NCBI GenBank assembly: GCA_029237695.1
Contig: CM055265.1
Location: forward strand, 41,223,840-41,287,839
Source: Conchocele bisecta
Taxonomy: Eukaryota > Mollusca > Bivalvia > Lucinida > Thyasiridae
Length of the DNA stretch: 64,000 nt
Direction: 5' to 3'
This document shows positions 1 to 9,376 of the stretch, piece after piece. The notes under the pieces are model-generated. The model did no database searches. It saw only the letters and a list, made by a program, of their open reading frames with translations, and was not told where the DNA came from. Each line of letters starts with the position of its first letter. Positions within the stretch are counted from its first letter, which is position 1. The translations under genes and the position numbers were made by a program.

Positions 1-222
1 CTCGTCATGATTACCAATCAACCTTGGTTAATTGGACTGGTGACCATGGGCTGATAGTATCCTATATCAAAGACCCGAGTCTCGTATTGCCACTGTCGGA
101 ACAAAACATGTGGGCTTTCTTGGATTGTGGCTGTATTTCCTTGCTTGTCAGTTGTCAAGAAATGTGTGTCTAAAATTTGTAACATTTGTGTGCAAGTTGT
201 TTAACAAAATTACCGCCTGCAG

Positions 223-274
223 TTCGTTCTCCGACTGCTTACAGAACGGACGCACCATTGCTCCAAACGAATGT
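223..274 (+). CDS. candidate internal exon, EGF-like fragment (low confidence)
   Basis: A short open stretch lies between an acceptor-like site (pyrimidines then CTGCAG, ending at 222) and a perfect GTAAGT donor at 275-280. In the open frame it reads SFSDCLQNGRTIAPNEC, which resembles the C-x-NG-x(n)-APNEC portion of an EGF-like repeat. At 52 bp it is small, and no partner exon is identifiable nearby. The donor match is strong, but a chance occurrence in AT-rich DNA is quite possible. RNA evidence would decide. Confidence 0.2.
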
Positions 275-280
275 GTAAGT

Positions 281-533
281 GACATACGTGTACATATGAT
301 ACAATAATTACATTTACAATATTAGCCCTGTAAGTGTATGATGTCGTTATGAAAATCTGATTATTTTACAGAATTATGAACACACTCTAGTACACGATCG
401 CTTGCGCTAATCTTGCCATTATGTGTCTGTCTTTATTTTAAAATACATATACTTGAATATTGTGCTTAAAATCACGCAACTTGATTGGCTGAGCCTGAGC
501 TGTGTTAATTAGATGTTGATAATTTTGTCAATA
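281..533. other. no feature seen
   Basis: AT-rich sequence with no convincing exon, hairpin or recognised repeat family. Confidence 0.4.
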
Positions 534-1152
534 TTAACCTTTTCAACACCACAGGCCTGTATAGTGTACTATTGGGAAAAAAAGTGTAGATCCAGATGAG
601 CCGGCTCGTCACGACATTAGGATCTGTACTTTTTGCAGCTAATTTTAATATTTTTATGCCCCACCACGATAGTGGAGGGGGCATTTAGTGTTACCCGTGT
701 CTGTCCCGTCTCGTCCCATCCGTCCGTCCGTCCGTCCGTCCGTCACAAAAGTTTAACGCTTGGGTAAATGTCTCATAATTTCTTCATCCTTCGACCGATC
801 TGCTTCATATTTCATATACACATTGCTCTAATGGTCCTCTACCACCCTGTGCCAAATCCACGTTCGTCCTGCCCCCGCCAAGCCCAGGGTCAAGGTCACA
901 TACTTGGTGCTTCAAAAACTTTAACACTCGGGTAAATAGCAACAGGTAAAAAAGAAATTTTACTTGGAATTTGGCCTCATTTATTATCAAAGCGATATGT
1001 GGGGCATCCGTGTTCTATGAACACATTTTCTAGTTTAGAACAAAAACACCCCCTTTTCATAAATGGACTAGTCTGAAAATCATTTTATGACGGTTGAATT
1101 GGTTGCAAAATTAACAAAATCCATTCCAGCTACTTAGGGGTGAAAGGGTTAA
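534..1152. mobile_element. piggyBac-like MITE (TTAACCCTTTCA family), interrupted by a family A element
   Basis: The left end starts TTAACCTTTTCAACACC and the right end closes GGGGTGAAAGGGTTAA. It carries the family's off-centre hairpin (GATCCAGATGAGCCGGCTCG and its partner). Other copies lie at 4171, 5976, 8456, 14391, 18906 and 40563. A Helitron-like element occupies 655-1033 within a T-run of this MITE. The two halves join into the same sequence seen uninterrupted at 6070-6140. Confidence 0.7.
655..1033 (+). mobile_element. Helitron/Helentron-like non-autonomous element, family A
   Basis: The 5' end is a stem, ATGCCCCACCAC then GTGGAGGGGGCAT. It is followed by a (CCGT)n tract at about 720-743, one copy of the core (TTAACGCTTGGGTAAATG through AGGGTCAAGGTCACATAC) and part of a second. 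The 3' end has the hairpin GTGTTC/GAACAC and then TTTTCTAG. CTAG fits the CTRR 3' terminus of Helitrons, and the flanks are T-runs of the host MITE. There is no coding capacity. The family name is mine. Confidence 0.65.
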
Positions 1153-1519
1153 TGCAGGCAGTTGTCTATCGATAGTATTAGAATGTTGGATTGAGTGATG
1201 TTGAAAGTCAGAGTCAATTTCGACTCACAACTTTATAGTGGGTGGAGACATCAATTGACCATGAAACACATAAAAATAACCACTTTTACATAATCTTTTC
1301 CCATGTATTTTTTTTCAATCGGGAGTAAATGATTCAAAATAGGCAAAAAATTACATTTACATTGGGTGGAATGATATATTGGAAGATATTACTGATATAT
1401 GAAAACACACGACCACACTGTATGACTACACATTGGTATGTGCCAGATTGATTGAATACAGGAAAGCAAAATACCAGGGGCGGATGCAGCATTTGGGGAA
1501 CGGGGGGGTTGTCCTATTA

Positions 1520-1539
1520 CCCCCCCCCCCCCCCCCCCC
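1520..1539. repeat. poly(C) tract
   Basis: Uninterrupted run of 20 C. Similar G or C runs occur at about 13228, 46251, 47130, 47325-47395, 49690 and 57340. Such runs are prone to assembly error. Confidence 0.9.
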
Positions 1540-1587
1540 AAAAAATATTTGAAATCTAGATGTCCGGAAATGCACTTTGGGGCCTAT

Positions 1588-1790
1588 GTGATTTGTAGCC
1601 AGTGTGGCTCCTGATCAAATAGGACATTCATGAAATGTAGCCTGATAACAATCTACATGTATATTCCTTCTTAGAAGCATACTGGGTGTTCAATTGATGG
1701 AACCGAACAGTGTAGATCTGGCGACTGGTGAATTGATGGCATGCGAACAGTGCAGAACCCATTAGCCCAATTTCTCCTATCACAGCCACA
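1588..1790. mobile_element. MITE ending in GTGGCTGTGACTGGAGAAATG (diverged copy)
   Basis: Contains the family's internal blocks CTGATCAAATAG, TGTAGCCTGATAA and CCTTCTTAGAAGCAT, with the right end TTTCTCCTATCACAGCCACA. The best copy is at 40972-41212, and others lie at 31590 and 36640. Confidence 0.5.
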
Positions 1791-1799
1791 TATTCATGC

Positions 1800-1995
1800 A
1801 ACGGGATAGATGGATTTTGACACCGGACTTCAAATCCGGAGGTTGTGGGTTCAAATCTCCCCTTAGGCGTGAAAAATACTTAAGTAGTATTTCCATCCCA
1901 ATGGTCTCAGACTTTAAACTGTGGTTACGTCTCTTATATGACCTTAGCTGTTACTGGGACGTTAAACCGGCCCATTCACTTTCACTTTTTTACAC
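1800..1995 (+). mobile_element. tRNA-headed SINE (type S2)
   Basis: The head contains ATCCGGAGGTTGTGGGTTCA followed by AATCTCC, which resembles a tRNA arm with a pol III B box. The body has GACTTTAAACTGTGG and ATGACCTTAGCTGT. The tail is GGACGTTAAACC with CATTCACTTTCAC. The same architecture occurs at 11209, 14579 and 41299. Confidence 0.65.
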
Positions 1996-2044
1996 ATACA
2001 ACAAAGTACCTGTCATGTTCAATGTAAATTTTCAGTATTGTCCA

Positions 2045-3486
2045 TTAAAGGTACTTGCCCACTGAGACAGTAGGCATAATCTGTTCTTTATAGGAATTAA
2101 ATAGGTGTATAATCGTGTCCACAAGTTCTAAAAATTATGAGTGCCCTATATACAGATATAATCATTTAGTAATATTTATTTTACTGATAGTGACTCGCGG
2201 TGGTATCAGGCTATTTTCATATGCAAATGAAGAATAGTGACAGCTTTTGTAGTCACCCCGGCGTCGGCGTCAAGGTTTTTAGTCAAGCTTGTATATGGAA
2301 TACTCCTGGCCCTACACCCACCATACTTGGACAACTTCATCTCCTAGTGATGTACATCAACAACCCATGACCTATATTTGACCTTGACCTACATTTAACC
2401 TTGAATTACTTAGTTAATTCCCCTTGGTTAAGGTTTTGTGTCAAGCTTGTAGATGGAATACTATTGTGCATACAGACACCATACTTACACAACCTTTTCT
2501 CATAGGGATGTACATCAATAACCCCCGATCTATATTTGACCTTGACCTACATTTCCTCTTTAATTACTTAGTTAATTCCCCTTGGTTAAGGTTTTTAGTC
2601 AAGCTTGTATATGGAATACTCATGGCCCTACACCAACCATACTTGGACAACTTCATCTCCTAGTGATGTACATCAACAACCCCTGACCTATATATGATCT
2701 TGACCTACATTTAACCTTGAATTACTTAGTTTATTCCCCTTGGTTAAAGTTTTTAGTCAACCTTGGTTAAGGTTTTTAGTCAAGCTTGTAGATGGAATAC
2801 TATTGTGCATACAGACACTATACTTCGACAACTTTTTCTCATACGGATGTACATCAATAACTTATATTTGACCTTCACCTACATTTTCTCTTGAATTACT
2901 TTGTTAATTCCCGTTGGTTATGGTTTTTAGTCAACCTTGGTTAAGGTTTTTAGCTCGACTATTCGTCGGCGTCGGCGTCACCTTGGTTAAGGTTTTTAGT
3001 CAAGCTTGTATATGCAATACTCCTGGCCCTACACCCACCATACTTGGACAACTTCATCTCCTAGTGATGTACATCAACAACCGCTGACCTATATTTGACC
3101 TTGACCTACATTTAACATGTGTACATCGACAACCCTCGTAGTCGAGCTATGCTGTTCTCATACAGCTCTTGTTAATTATTTATACTAATTAAATGCGTTA
3201 CATGAAAAAAAATAAAAAATTGACAGATTATAAAGTATGATCTTGCACATCAAAAAATAAATACTGAGAATAAATAGTAATGTCCGTTAACATTTAAAGG
3301 AAATACGGTTATAGCCCTTGATATCAGTGTGGAAATATGTAGAAACGGCTGATATAAAATGTATAATAATGCCAATCAATATGTGGGGTAATGGTGAATG
3401 AATGTTTATTTTGCCAGAAAATGCCTAACATGATGTCTCTGATATATAGAACAGTTTGTGCCTACTGAGTGGGCATGTACCTTTAA
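2045..3486. mobile_element. piggyBac-like element with TTAA ends, carrying a nested family D element
   Basis: The left end is TTAA then AGGTACTTGCCCACTGAG. The right end is CTACTGAGTGGGCATGTACC then TTTAA. These are inverted and flanked by TTAA, the piggyBac target. The same element in reverse orientation lies around 57927-59893, and an isolated end at about 30511-30540. No transposase ORF is visible. The tandem repeats inside belong to a later insertion at about 2240-3171. Confidence 0.6.
2240..3171 (+). mobile_element. Helentron-like element, family D, tandem-cored
   Basis: The core repeats a unit of roughly 160 bp beginning GTCAAGCTTGTATATGGAAT and containing GATGTACATCAACAACCC and TTGACCTACATTTAACCTTG. 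The 3' end is GTAGTCGAGCTATGCTGTTC then TACAGCTCTTG before TT. The terminal stem is GAGCT/AGCTC. A block at 2951-2985 (AGCTCGACTATTCGTCGGCG) resembles the family's 5' end, so two units may be fused. It is inserted at a T-rich site of the piggyBac-like element. Confidence 0.6.
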
Positions 3487-3713
3487 CCCATTACAGACGG
3501 GATACGCTTTTAGTAGTATGAACCTTTTGAGAGAAAAATATCCCTATTTTCTTTATATCCTTTCGAAAGTATATGTTGTTACCACTCATTTGAACCGTCT
3601 CAATGAGAACGGTTCAAATGAGTGGTAACAACATAAACCTTTATCGATGAATGAACAAAATAATGAGATTTTTTCAACAAAAATCATAGTATCCTTAGAC
3701 TGAAATGGGTTAA
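3483..3713. mobile_element. piggyBac-like MITE, TTAACCCATT family
   Basis: Ends are TTTAACCCATTACAGACGG and GACTGAAATGGGTTAA. The central hairpin has the arm GTTACCACTCATTTGAACCG on each side of about 3600. It abuts the TTAA end of the preceding element, and the two share that TTAA. Another copy lies at 20016-20241. Confidence 0.7.
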
Positions 3714-3800
3714 CCAACCAGTACAACTACAATGCAAACGCGTGTCTATTATTTTATCTAAAAGGTCTTTGTGGCGTGGGTGGTTGGTCGCGCGAATGTG

Positions 3801-4097
3801 ACGGCGTAAATTAATGGTAGAGGTTCCTCCTTATAGGAATCACGATATGCCTGGTTCGGCCCTCAGGTACGTTTTTATCTTTGGCTCTTTTGTTACCTGT
3901 GAGTTGAATTGGGTTATTGCCCATTATAAGAGTAGTAAGCTTATTACTGATCCTACTGCTTTTCGGAGGGCAAAGTGATTCTGGTGTGGTGAGGACCTGG
4001 CATCAGATCAGGACCCATTGACCCGGCATTAAATGACCGTAGCTGTTGATAGGCCGTTAAACCCCAACAAACAAACAAACAAACAAACAAACAAACA
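3801..4097 (+). mobile_element. SINE-like element with (CAAA)n tail (type S1)
   Basis: Starts ACGGCGTAAATTAATGG, contains TTATCTTTGGCTCTTTTGTT, GGGTTATTGCCCATTATAA and GACCTGGCATCAGATCAGG, and ends GATAGGCCGTTAAACCCC then (AACA)n. It lacks the AATATTCAGTTCTGATTTTGG block of the long copy at 15102-15772, so it carries an internal deletion. The reverse-strand ORF over it is a shadow. Confidence 0.6.
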
Positions 4098-4170
4098 AGA
4101 AGCAAACATATATCACAGATACAGGTGAGTGTGTTGTGGTCAGTATGAGAGAAGTGTTGACATCTCAAGT

Positions 4171-4369
4171 GGTATTGGCAAACAGTGTAGCTCATGACGA
4201 GCCGTCTCATCAGGATCTGCACTTTTTTAAAGTAATTTTCGTGTTTTTGAAGACAAAAACACCCCATTTTCATACATGGAATGGTCTGAAAATCATTTTG
4301 TGACAATAGGATTGGTTGAAACATTAACATATACAAATCAGTTCCAGTAACTTAGGGGTGAAAGGGTGA
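4171..4369. mobile_element. partial MITE, TTAACCCTTTCA family
   Basis: Begins inside the family (GTGGTATTGGCAAACAGTG) and keeps the core hairpin half, ATCAGGATCTGCAC, and the right end TTAGGGGTGAAAGGGTG. The left TTAA end is missing. Confidence 0.6.
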
Positions 4370-4540
4370 AAGTTTTTGTGGAGAAAAGTACTAATACTCA
4401 CAAAATAATGTTACTGACTTAAAGGTTATATGTGTTAGATTTTAGTTTACAGACAAACCTGCTGGTAATCAACGGCCCTGAGCCTCAGATAGTCAGTGAA
4501 ATTCAACAAAGTATTATAGAGGTTCTCTTACACAAGTGAT

Positions 4541-4856
4541 TATACCCCAGGCATACGAAGTATGTCGAGGGGTAACGGTAAGTCGGAATGCCCTTAAACT
4601 TCGTATACATGTACTTCCTTATCATCATCCATATGTTCATTCCATACCACACCCATGCGACCTTCATGTCCAACGTCAGGATCAAATTACTTAGAATTTG
4701 CATCCGTAAGATTTGCGTTAATGTTTTCGGGTACACATTATCTCTGCAACGGTAAGTCGGATTGACATCAAACTACATATACTTCCTTCCACACCCATGC
4801 GGCCTTCATGTCCAAGGTCAATGGGGTATACGTGAGCCCCTGCTCACTTTCTCTAG
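4541..4856 (+). mobile_element. Helitron-like element, family E (short)
   Basis: The 5' stem region is TATACCCCAGGCATACG with TATGTCGAGGGGTA. There are two core copies around CTGCAACGGTAAGTCGGA and CCATGCGGCCTTCATGTCCA. The 3' hairpin is GTGAGCccctGCTCAC, then TTTCTCTAG before TTT. This is the same layout as families A and B in only about 316 bp. Confidence 0.6.
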
Positions 4857-4903
4857 TTTAACAATAAAGTCATCGACTGATTTCATAAGAAACTCAGCAG
4901 TAC

Positions 4904-5077
4904 CTGTAGCCTATTTCACCAACATTGCAAAGTATACTTTTCTAGCAAAGTATACTTTGAGGGAGTAATCATTTATTTTTCCTGAAATGTATCGTATATA
5001 ACTAACGACTGCATATATTTGATGATTAAAACTATGCAGAATTATTATACTGAATTTATTACATTATCACAGCCCAT
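4904..5077. mobile_element. left half of a MITE with CAGTAGCCTATTTCACC ends
   Basis: Matches the full copies at 11395, 32732 and 54724 from the terminal CTGTAGCCTATTTCACC up to the hairpin centre (TTACATTATCACAGCC). It then stops abruptly and joins family D sequence, so the right arm is lost. Confidence 0.7.
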
Positions 5078-5529
5078 CATAGGGATGTACATCAATAACC
5101 CCTGACCTTTATTTTACCTTCACCTACATTTAACCTTCAATTACTTGGTTAATGTTTATAGTCAAGCTTGTATATGGAATACTTCTGGGTCTATATCAAC
5201 CATACTTGGACAACTTCATCTCCTAATGATGTACATCAATAATCCCTGACCTATATTTGACCTTGACCTACTTTTATCCTTGGATTACTTAGTTATCTCC
5301 CCTTGGTTACGGTTTTTAGTCAAGCTTGTATATGGAATACTCCTGGGCCTACAGCAACCATACTTGGAAAACTTTATCTCCTAGTGACGTACATCAATAA
5401 TCCCTTGGTTAATGTTTTTAGTCAACCTTGGTTAAGGTTTTTATGCAGGCCTCAGCCACCTTCTTTGTCAAGCTATGTGTACATCGACAACCCTCGTAGT
5501 CGAGCTATGCTGTTCTCCTACAGCTCTTG
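5078..5529 (+). mobile_element. 3' part of a family D element
   Basis: Core repeats (ATAGGGATGTACATCAATAA; GTCAAGCTTGTATATGGAAT) are followed by the family's full 3' end CCTCGTAGTCGAGCTATGCT, CTACAGCTCTTG and then TT. The 5' part is missing. A broken MITE joins it on the left and a 5'-less SINE on the right. Confidence 0.65.
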
Positions 5530-5795
5530 TTATCTTTGGCTCTTTTGTTACCTGGGAGTTGAATTGGGTTATTGCCCATTATAAAAGTAGTACGATTATT
5601 ACTGATCCTACTGCTTTTGGGAGGGGCCAAGTGATCTGGTGTGGCGAGGACCTGGCATCAGATCAGGATTATTCTGATGTCAGGGCTGAATATATAGTTT
5701 TGTTAATGTAAATATTCAGTTCTGATTTTGGGAATTTCTCTCCATTTGTACATGTACTTGGAAATGTACACAGGTAATATATGGGATTACATATT
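5530..5795 (+). mobile_element. 5'-truncated S1 SINE
   Basis: Begins at ATCTTTGGCTCTTTTGTTAC and runs through GGACCTGGCATCAGATCAGG, ATTCAGTTCTGATTTTGGG and GGTAATATATGGGATTA. The CAAA tail is not reached. The family D 3' end directly precedes it at a T. Confidence 0.6.
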
Positions 5796-5975
5796 CTGTA
5801 AATGACATCGATATTTGACAACATTTTCATGGCAATTACGGAATTCTATTCAATTCTATACCGCATTCGCTTTGAAATTTTTGATGTATTTACGGAAAAT
5901 ATCATAAATTTTGTTAATATATTTCACACGATATCACCCATCTTCTTAGGTACAAAATCACATGGCTTGTCTCAA

Positions 5976-6232
5976 TTAACCCTTTCAACCCCACAGGCCT
6001 GTAAAAGAGGCCTAGGCAAACAGTGTAGATCCAGATGAGCCGGCTCGTGACGAGCCGTCTCATCAGGATCTGCACTTTTTTCAAGTAATTTTCATCTTTT
6101 TGAGACCAAAAACACCCCGTTTTCATAAATGGACTACCGGTAGTCTGAAAACCATTTTGTGATAATTGGATTGGTTGCAAAATTAACATGTCAATAGTCC
6201 ATTCTAGTTATTCAGGGGTGAATGGGTTAATA
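5976..6232. mobile_element. complete MITE, TTAACCCTTTCA family
   Basis: Ends are TTAACCCTTTCAACCCC and TTCAGGGGTGAATGGGTTAA. The inner hairpin around 6050 has about 24-bp arms (GATCCAGATGAGCCGGCTCG/GAGCCGTCTCATCAGGATC). It is a useful intact reference for the interrupted copy at 534-1152. Confidence 0.75.
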
Positions 6233-6477
6233 CTTGTGTGCAGATTTGTTTTCATGTCAGTAGACTTGAATAGCCTAGTTTGCTGAAACAAAATAGTGTA
6301 CACCCTTGTGAGATGAAATTATTGCTGCCTCGAGTTACTAAAATGTTGATAGATAAAATGTATTGATAAATAGATGAATTATAATTGGCAAACACGACTA
6401 CCAGAGCAATATATATCATACGTTTGTTACAATATGACCACATGAGGAATGGGGCGTTGTATTTGTAACACTTTGTT

Positions 6478-7629
6478 TTATCTCTTTGCATGCTGAGAAA
6501 CTTGTGGGCTCTAAATAGTTCAAAACTAGCGGACAAAAATTCATCCTATTTTCTTGTATTTCTCCTTGTAAATATCATGAATATGTCTTGGAATTTCATT
6601 AGAATTGAGTACTGAGGACTCGATTCTAATGAAATTCCAAGACATATTTATAGAGAGAAATAAAACATATACTGTATTTAGCTGTGTATTACGCGCATTT
6701 TTTTCAGCCTCATTTTCAATCCAGAAGTCACCCTGCGCATTATAAGTAGGAACATAAATTTCAAACATTTTTTCCAGCTGATTTCTGCCAGTTTTACGCA
6801 AACAAAACAAGCCCGGAAACGGAAATATCAATTTTTGACAGGTGTCCGCTATGACGTTGAAATACGCATAGTGTGAAACAAGAGAAAACGAATCAATCGA
6901 TATGAATGGGTGCGGTAAGTATAGATTGATGGTAAATTGGTATATTTTGGGATTTAATATAGCCAGGCTCGTAACATAAGAGGCTACGTGTATTAGAGGA
7001 AATTTACGTGTTTTCTGTATTTATGCTGGTGTACCGATCTCATATCGGTCAAATGTTGCCTGTCGGGTATTGTTTGGTTGTACATTTTCAAAGTGACGTC
7101 ACACGTCTGCCATTCTGTGAATAATTAATGAGGGCAGATCATCTCAATCCCATAAGCGCTTAATGTAAGATTTTAGATGCTAAATCAAGCGTCGCGCACA
7201 TTCAGATCGCATTCGGTAACACTCGTTAATGGTCGTTTTTCGTTGCTAGGTGCCGACTGACTGTGTTACTATTTTTGTAAAGTATTGACAATTATTCACG
7301 CATCAATACCTTATGACATGTGCGACCAGCATAGCCCCTGATTCATCTGCGCATACACTGATATGGGGCTATGCTGGAATGTCGTGTATTCAGGTAGTAC
7401 CTATGTATATTGTTAAACCTAATCAATAATTTTTTTTTCTTTTTTTTTTTTTTTCTTTTTTTTTTTTTTTGTTGAGCGCTATAGACGTGTACGGGTACTA
7501 TTTTTTTCCCTGATTTTTCCCCCCAAAATATAGATGCGCGTTGTACACCAGTGCGTGCAATACACAGCTAAATACGGTACTCCTAATTTGTTTGGCGGAT
7601 ATTTTCACCGCTAGCATGCAAAGAGTTAA
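6478..7629. mobile_element. piggyBac-like MITE (CTCTTTGCATGC family), interrupted
   Basis: The left part runs from TCTTTGCATGCTGAGAAACTT through the central hairpin at about 6589-6648 (arm ATTTCATTAGAATTGAGT). The right end is GGCGGATATTTTCACCGC then GCATGCAAAGAGTTAA. Intact copies lie at 13292-13534 and 23584-23826. A 906-bp element splits it at 6672-7577. Confidence 0.75.
6672..7577. mobile_element. TA-target DNA transposon remnant, 906 bp
   Basis: The left end CTGTATTTAGCTGTGTATTA and the right end, read in reverse as CCGTATTTAGCTGTGTATTG, are inverted repeats. They are flanked by TA at 6670-6671 and 7578-7579. The empty site is preserved in the MITE copy at 13292 (reverse of GGAGTATATG). 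The interior holds a long T tract with a few Cs (about 7429-7470) and no recognisable transposase. The TA target suggests the Tc1/mariner/pogo superfamily. Confidence 0.7.
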
Positions 7630-7789
7630 GGACAAAACCAATATTGTCACAGTGACACAGCATCGGCTTAAGTGACAATTAGTATTCACTGACGGTATGG
7701 CAATAGATTTCTGGAAATCATCGTTATATCTAATGGGAAATATATATTGTGCTAAGTGAGTAGGAATCCTATTAATTTTTAAAATTGTC

Positions 7790-8165
7790 GAATGACTTAT
7801 CTTCCCTTGCCGGCCATTTTTAATTTTTGCATTATGAATCCTTGTCCGTTCAATAACTTAGCGTTCTACTTGACGGATCATAACTAAATTTGGTACACAT
7901 CTTTATCATGGCAAGACATTAATAACCCTATTGATTTTGATTCTCTTTGGTGGACATTTTCAATTTTCGCACTCTGTATCCTTGTCCACACAATAACTTA
8001 CGTTTTACAGGACGGATCATAACCAAATTTGGTATACATGTTTATCATGGCAAGAAGAAGAACCCTATTGGTTTTCAATGAGTTATCTCCCCTTGTCCTT
8101 GCCTCAACCTTCGATGTAACAAGAGTTCCAAAGGTCATATTATGACCTTTGGCACTCTCGTTACA
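7790..8165. repeat. two diverged tandem units plus a terminal hairpin
   Basis: A unit of about 130 bp occurs twice (CCTTGTCCGTTCAATAACTT / CCTTGTCCACACAATAACTT, each followed by GGATCATAAC and ATTTGGT). A 50-bp hairpin follows at 8115-8165, with arms TGTAAC..CCAAAGGTCAT and its complement. This layout resembles the Helitron-like families, but no CTAG end is seen. Confidence 0.4.
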
Positions 8166-8455
8166 TTTAAGGTTCCTATACTAAGTCCACCGGACGTCTC
8201 CAAATGATCGGTGTCCGTACACCTCCAGCAATTTCTAACATTCCCCAACAATTTAGTTTACGTTGCTACACACATTCATTGCTATGGTGGAAGAATTGAA
8301 TCAGACGAATCAGACAGCAAATCACGAAGCCTTATTGATGAAAAGCAACAGTGTCTTGCTGAAATGTAATTACAGTACATTTGCTAAATATAGGAAAGTA
8401 ATGTACAAGGACAAATATTTGGCCGAAATTATTTCTGGAAGCTGGAACCAAATAC

Positions 8456-8706
8456 TTAACCCTTTCACACTTAAGTAACTGGAATGCATTTTCATATGTT
8501 GTTTTTGCAACCAATCCAACCGTCACAAAATGGTTTTCAGACTCGTCGATTTATGAAAAGTGGGTATTTTTGTTCTCAAACATACGAAAAGAAAATTACT
8601 TTCAAAAAGTGCAGATCCTGATGAGACGGCTCGTTATGAGCCGGCTCATCTGGATCTGCACTGTTTGTATAAACCGCTATAGCGGGCTTTCTGGTTGAAA
8701 CAGTTA
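8456..8706. mobile_element. MITE, TTAACCCTTTCA family (reverse orientation)
   Basis: Starts TTAACCCTTTCACACTTAAG, has the hairpin AGTGCAGATCCTGATGAGAC/GAGCCGGCTCATCTGGATCT, and ends GGTTGAAACAGTTAA. Confidence 0.7.
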
Positions 8707-8772
8707 ATACGAGTATATTGAACACTGTACATTGTATATTGCACCCCAGATGTAACTGAAATACATGTATGA

Positions 8773-9262
8773 ATAATTCCAGCACAAAAATATTTACACA
8801 TTTCCCTAACATTTGATTGGTCCGTAGCAAGTCTCTGTCCAAAATTTTTATCACAGTAAACTCCCACGCCGAGCTACTTTCTGTAATCGTGAGGCGCAGT
8901 TAAAATAATTCTTAAGAAAATGGAAAATAAACACATTTTTCTTGATGAATTTATTTCAAATGCTGGAATTATAAGGAATGAATGGCCTTTTTGTGGAATT
9001 TATCGGGGATATAAACTTGGAAAAGTCGCGGGAATACTGGATGAGGCCTTCCGGCCTTCGTCCAGTATTCCCGCGACTTTTCCAAGTTTATACCCTGATA
9101 ACTTCCACAAAAAGGCCATTCATTCCTATAATAACCAATATAATAATAATAGGATTTTTTTTCGAAAATTGTCATTTTTTATCGCTTCGTCCAGTATTCC
9201 CGCGACTTTTCCAAGTTTATATCCCCGATAAATTCCACAAAAAGGCCATTAATTCCTATATT
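8773..9262. mobile_element. long-hairpin MITE (GGAATGAATGGCCTTTTTGT family)
   Basis: Runs from TAATTCCAGCACAAAAATAT through CATTTGATTGGTCCGTAGCA to a perfect-looking hairpin at about 8972-9125, with the arm AACTTGGAAAAGTCGCGGGA. A second diverged arm at 9184-9262 makes a compound structure. Relatives lie at 17617, 21423 and 60456. All ORFs here are hairpin artefacts. Confidence 0.65.
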
Positions 9263-9376
9263 GAACAACAAGTAGGTCATTATTTTGTGACAATTTATGT
9301 CTCGATTAGACCGGCTTGATTTGGGGCTACCTTGCTCATGATATTATACATATAGAAAGTGAATTATTTCTGGTTG

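Noticed and set aside
1800..1870. tRNA gene
   Set aside because: The B-box-like arm belongs to the S2 SINE head, repeated at 11209, 14579 and 41299; no complete cloverleaf could be drawn.
3953..4336. 127-codon minus-strand frame
   Set aside because: Runs across the CAAA tail of a SINE and into a MITE; composition is from the repeats.
8263..8478. 71-codon frame with a protein-like look
   Set aside because: Runs into the start of a MITE, lacks clear splice sites, and matches no motif I recognise.
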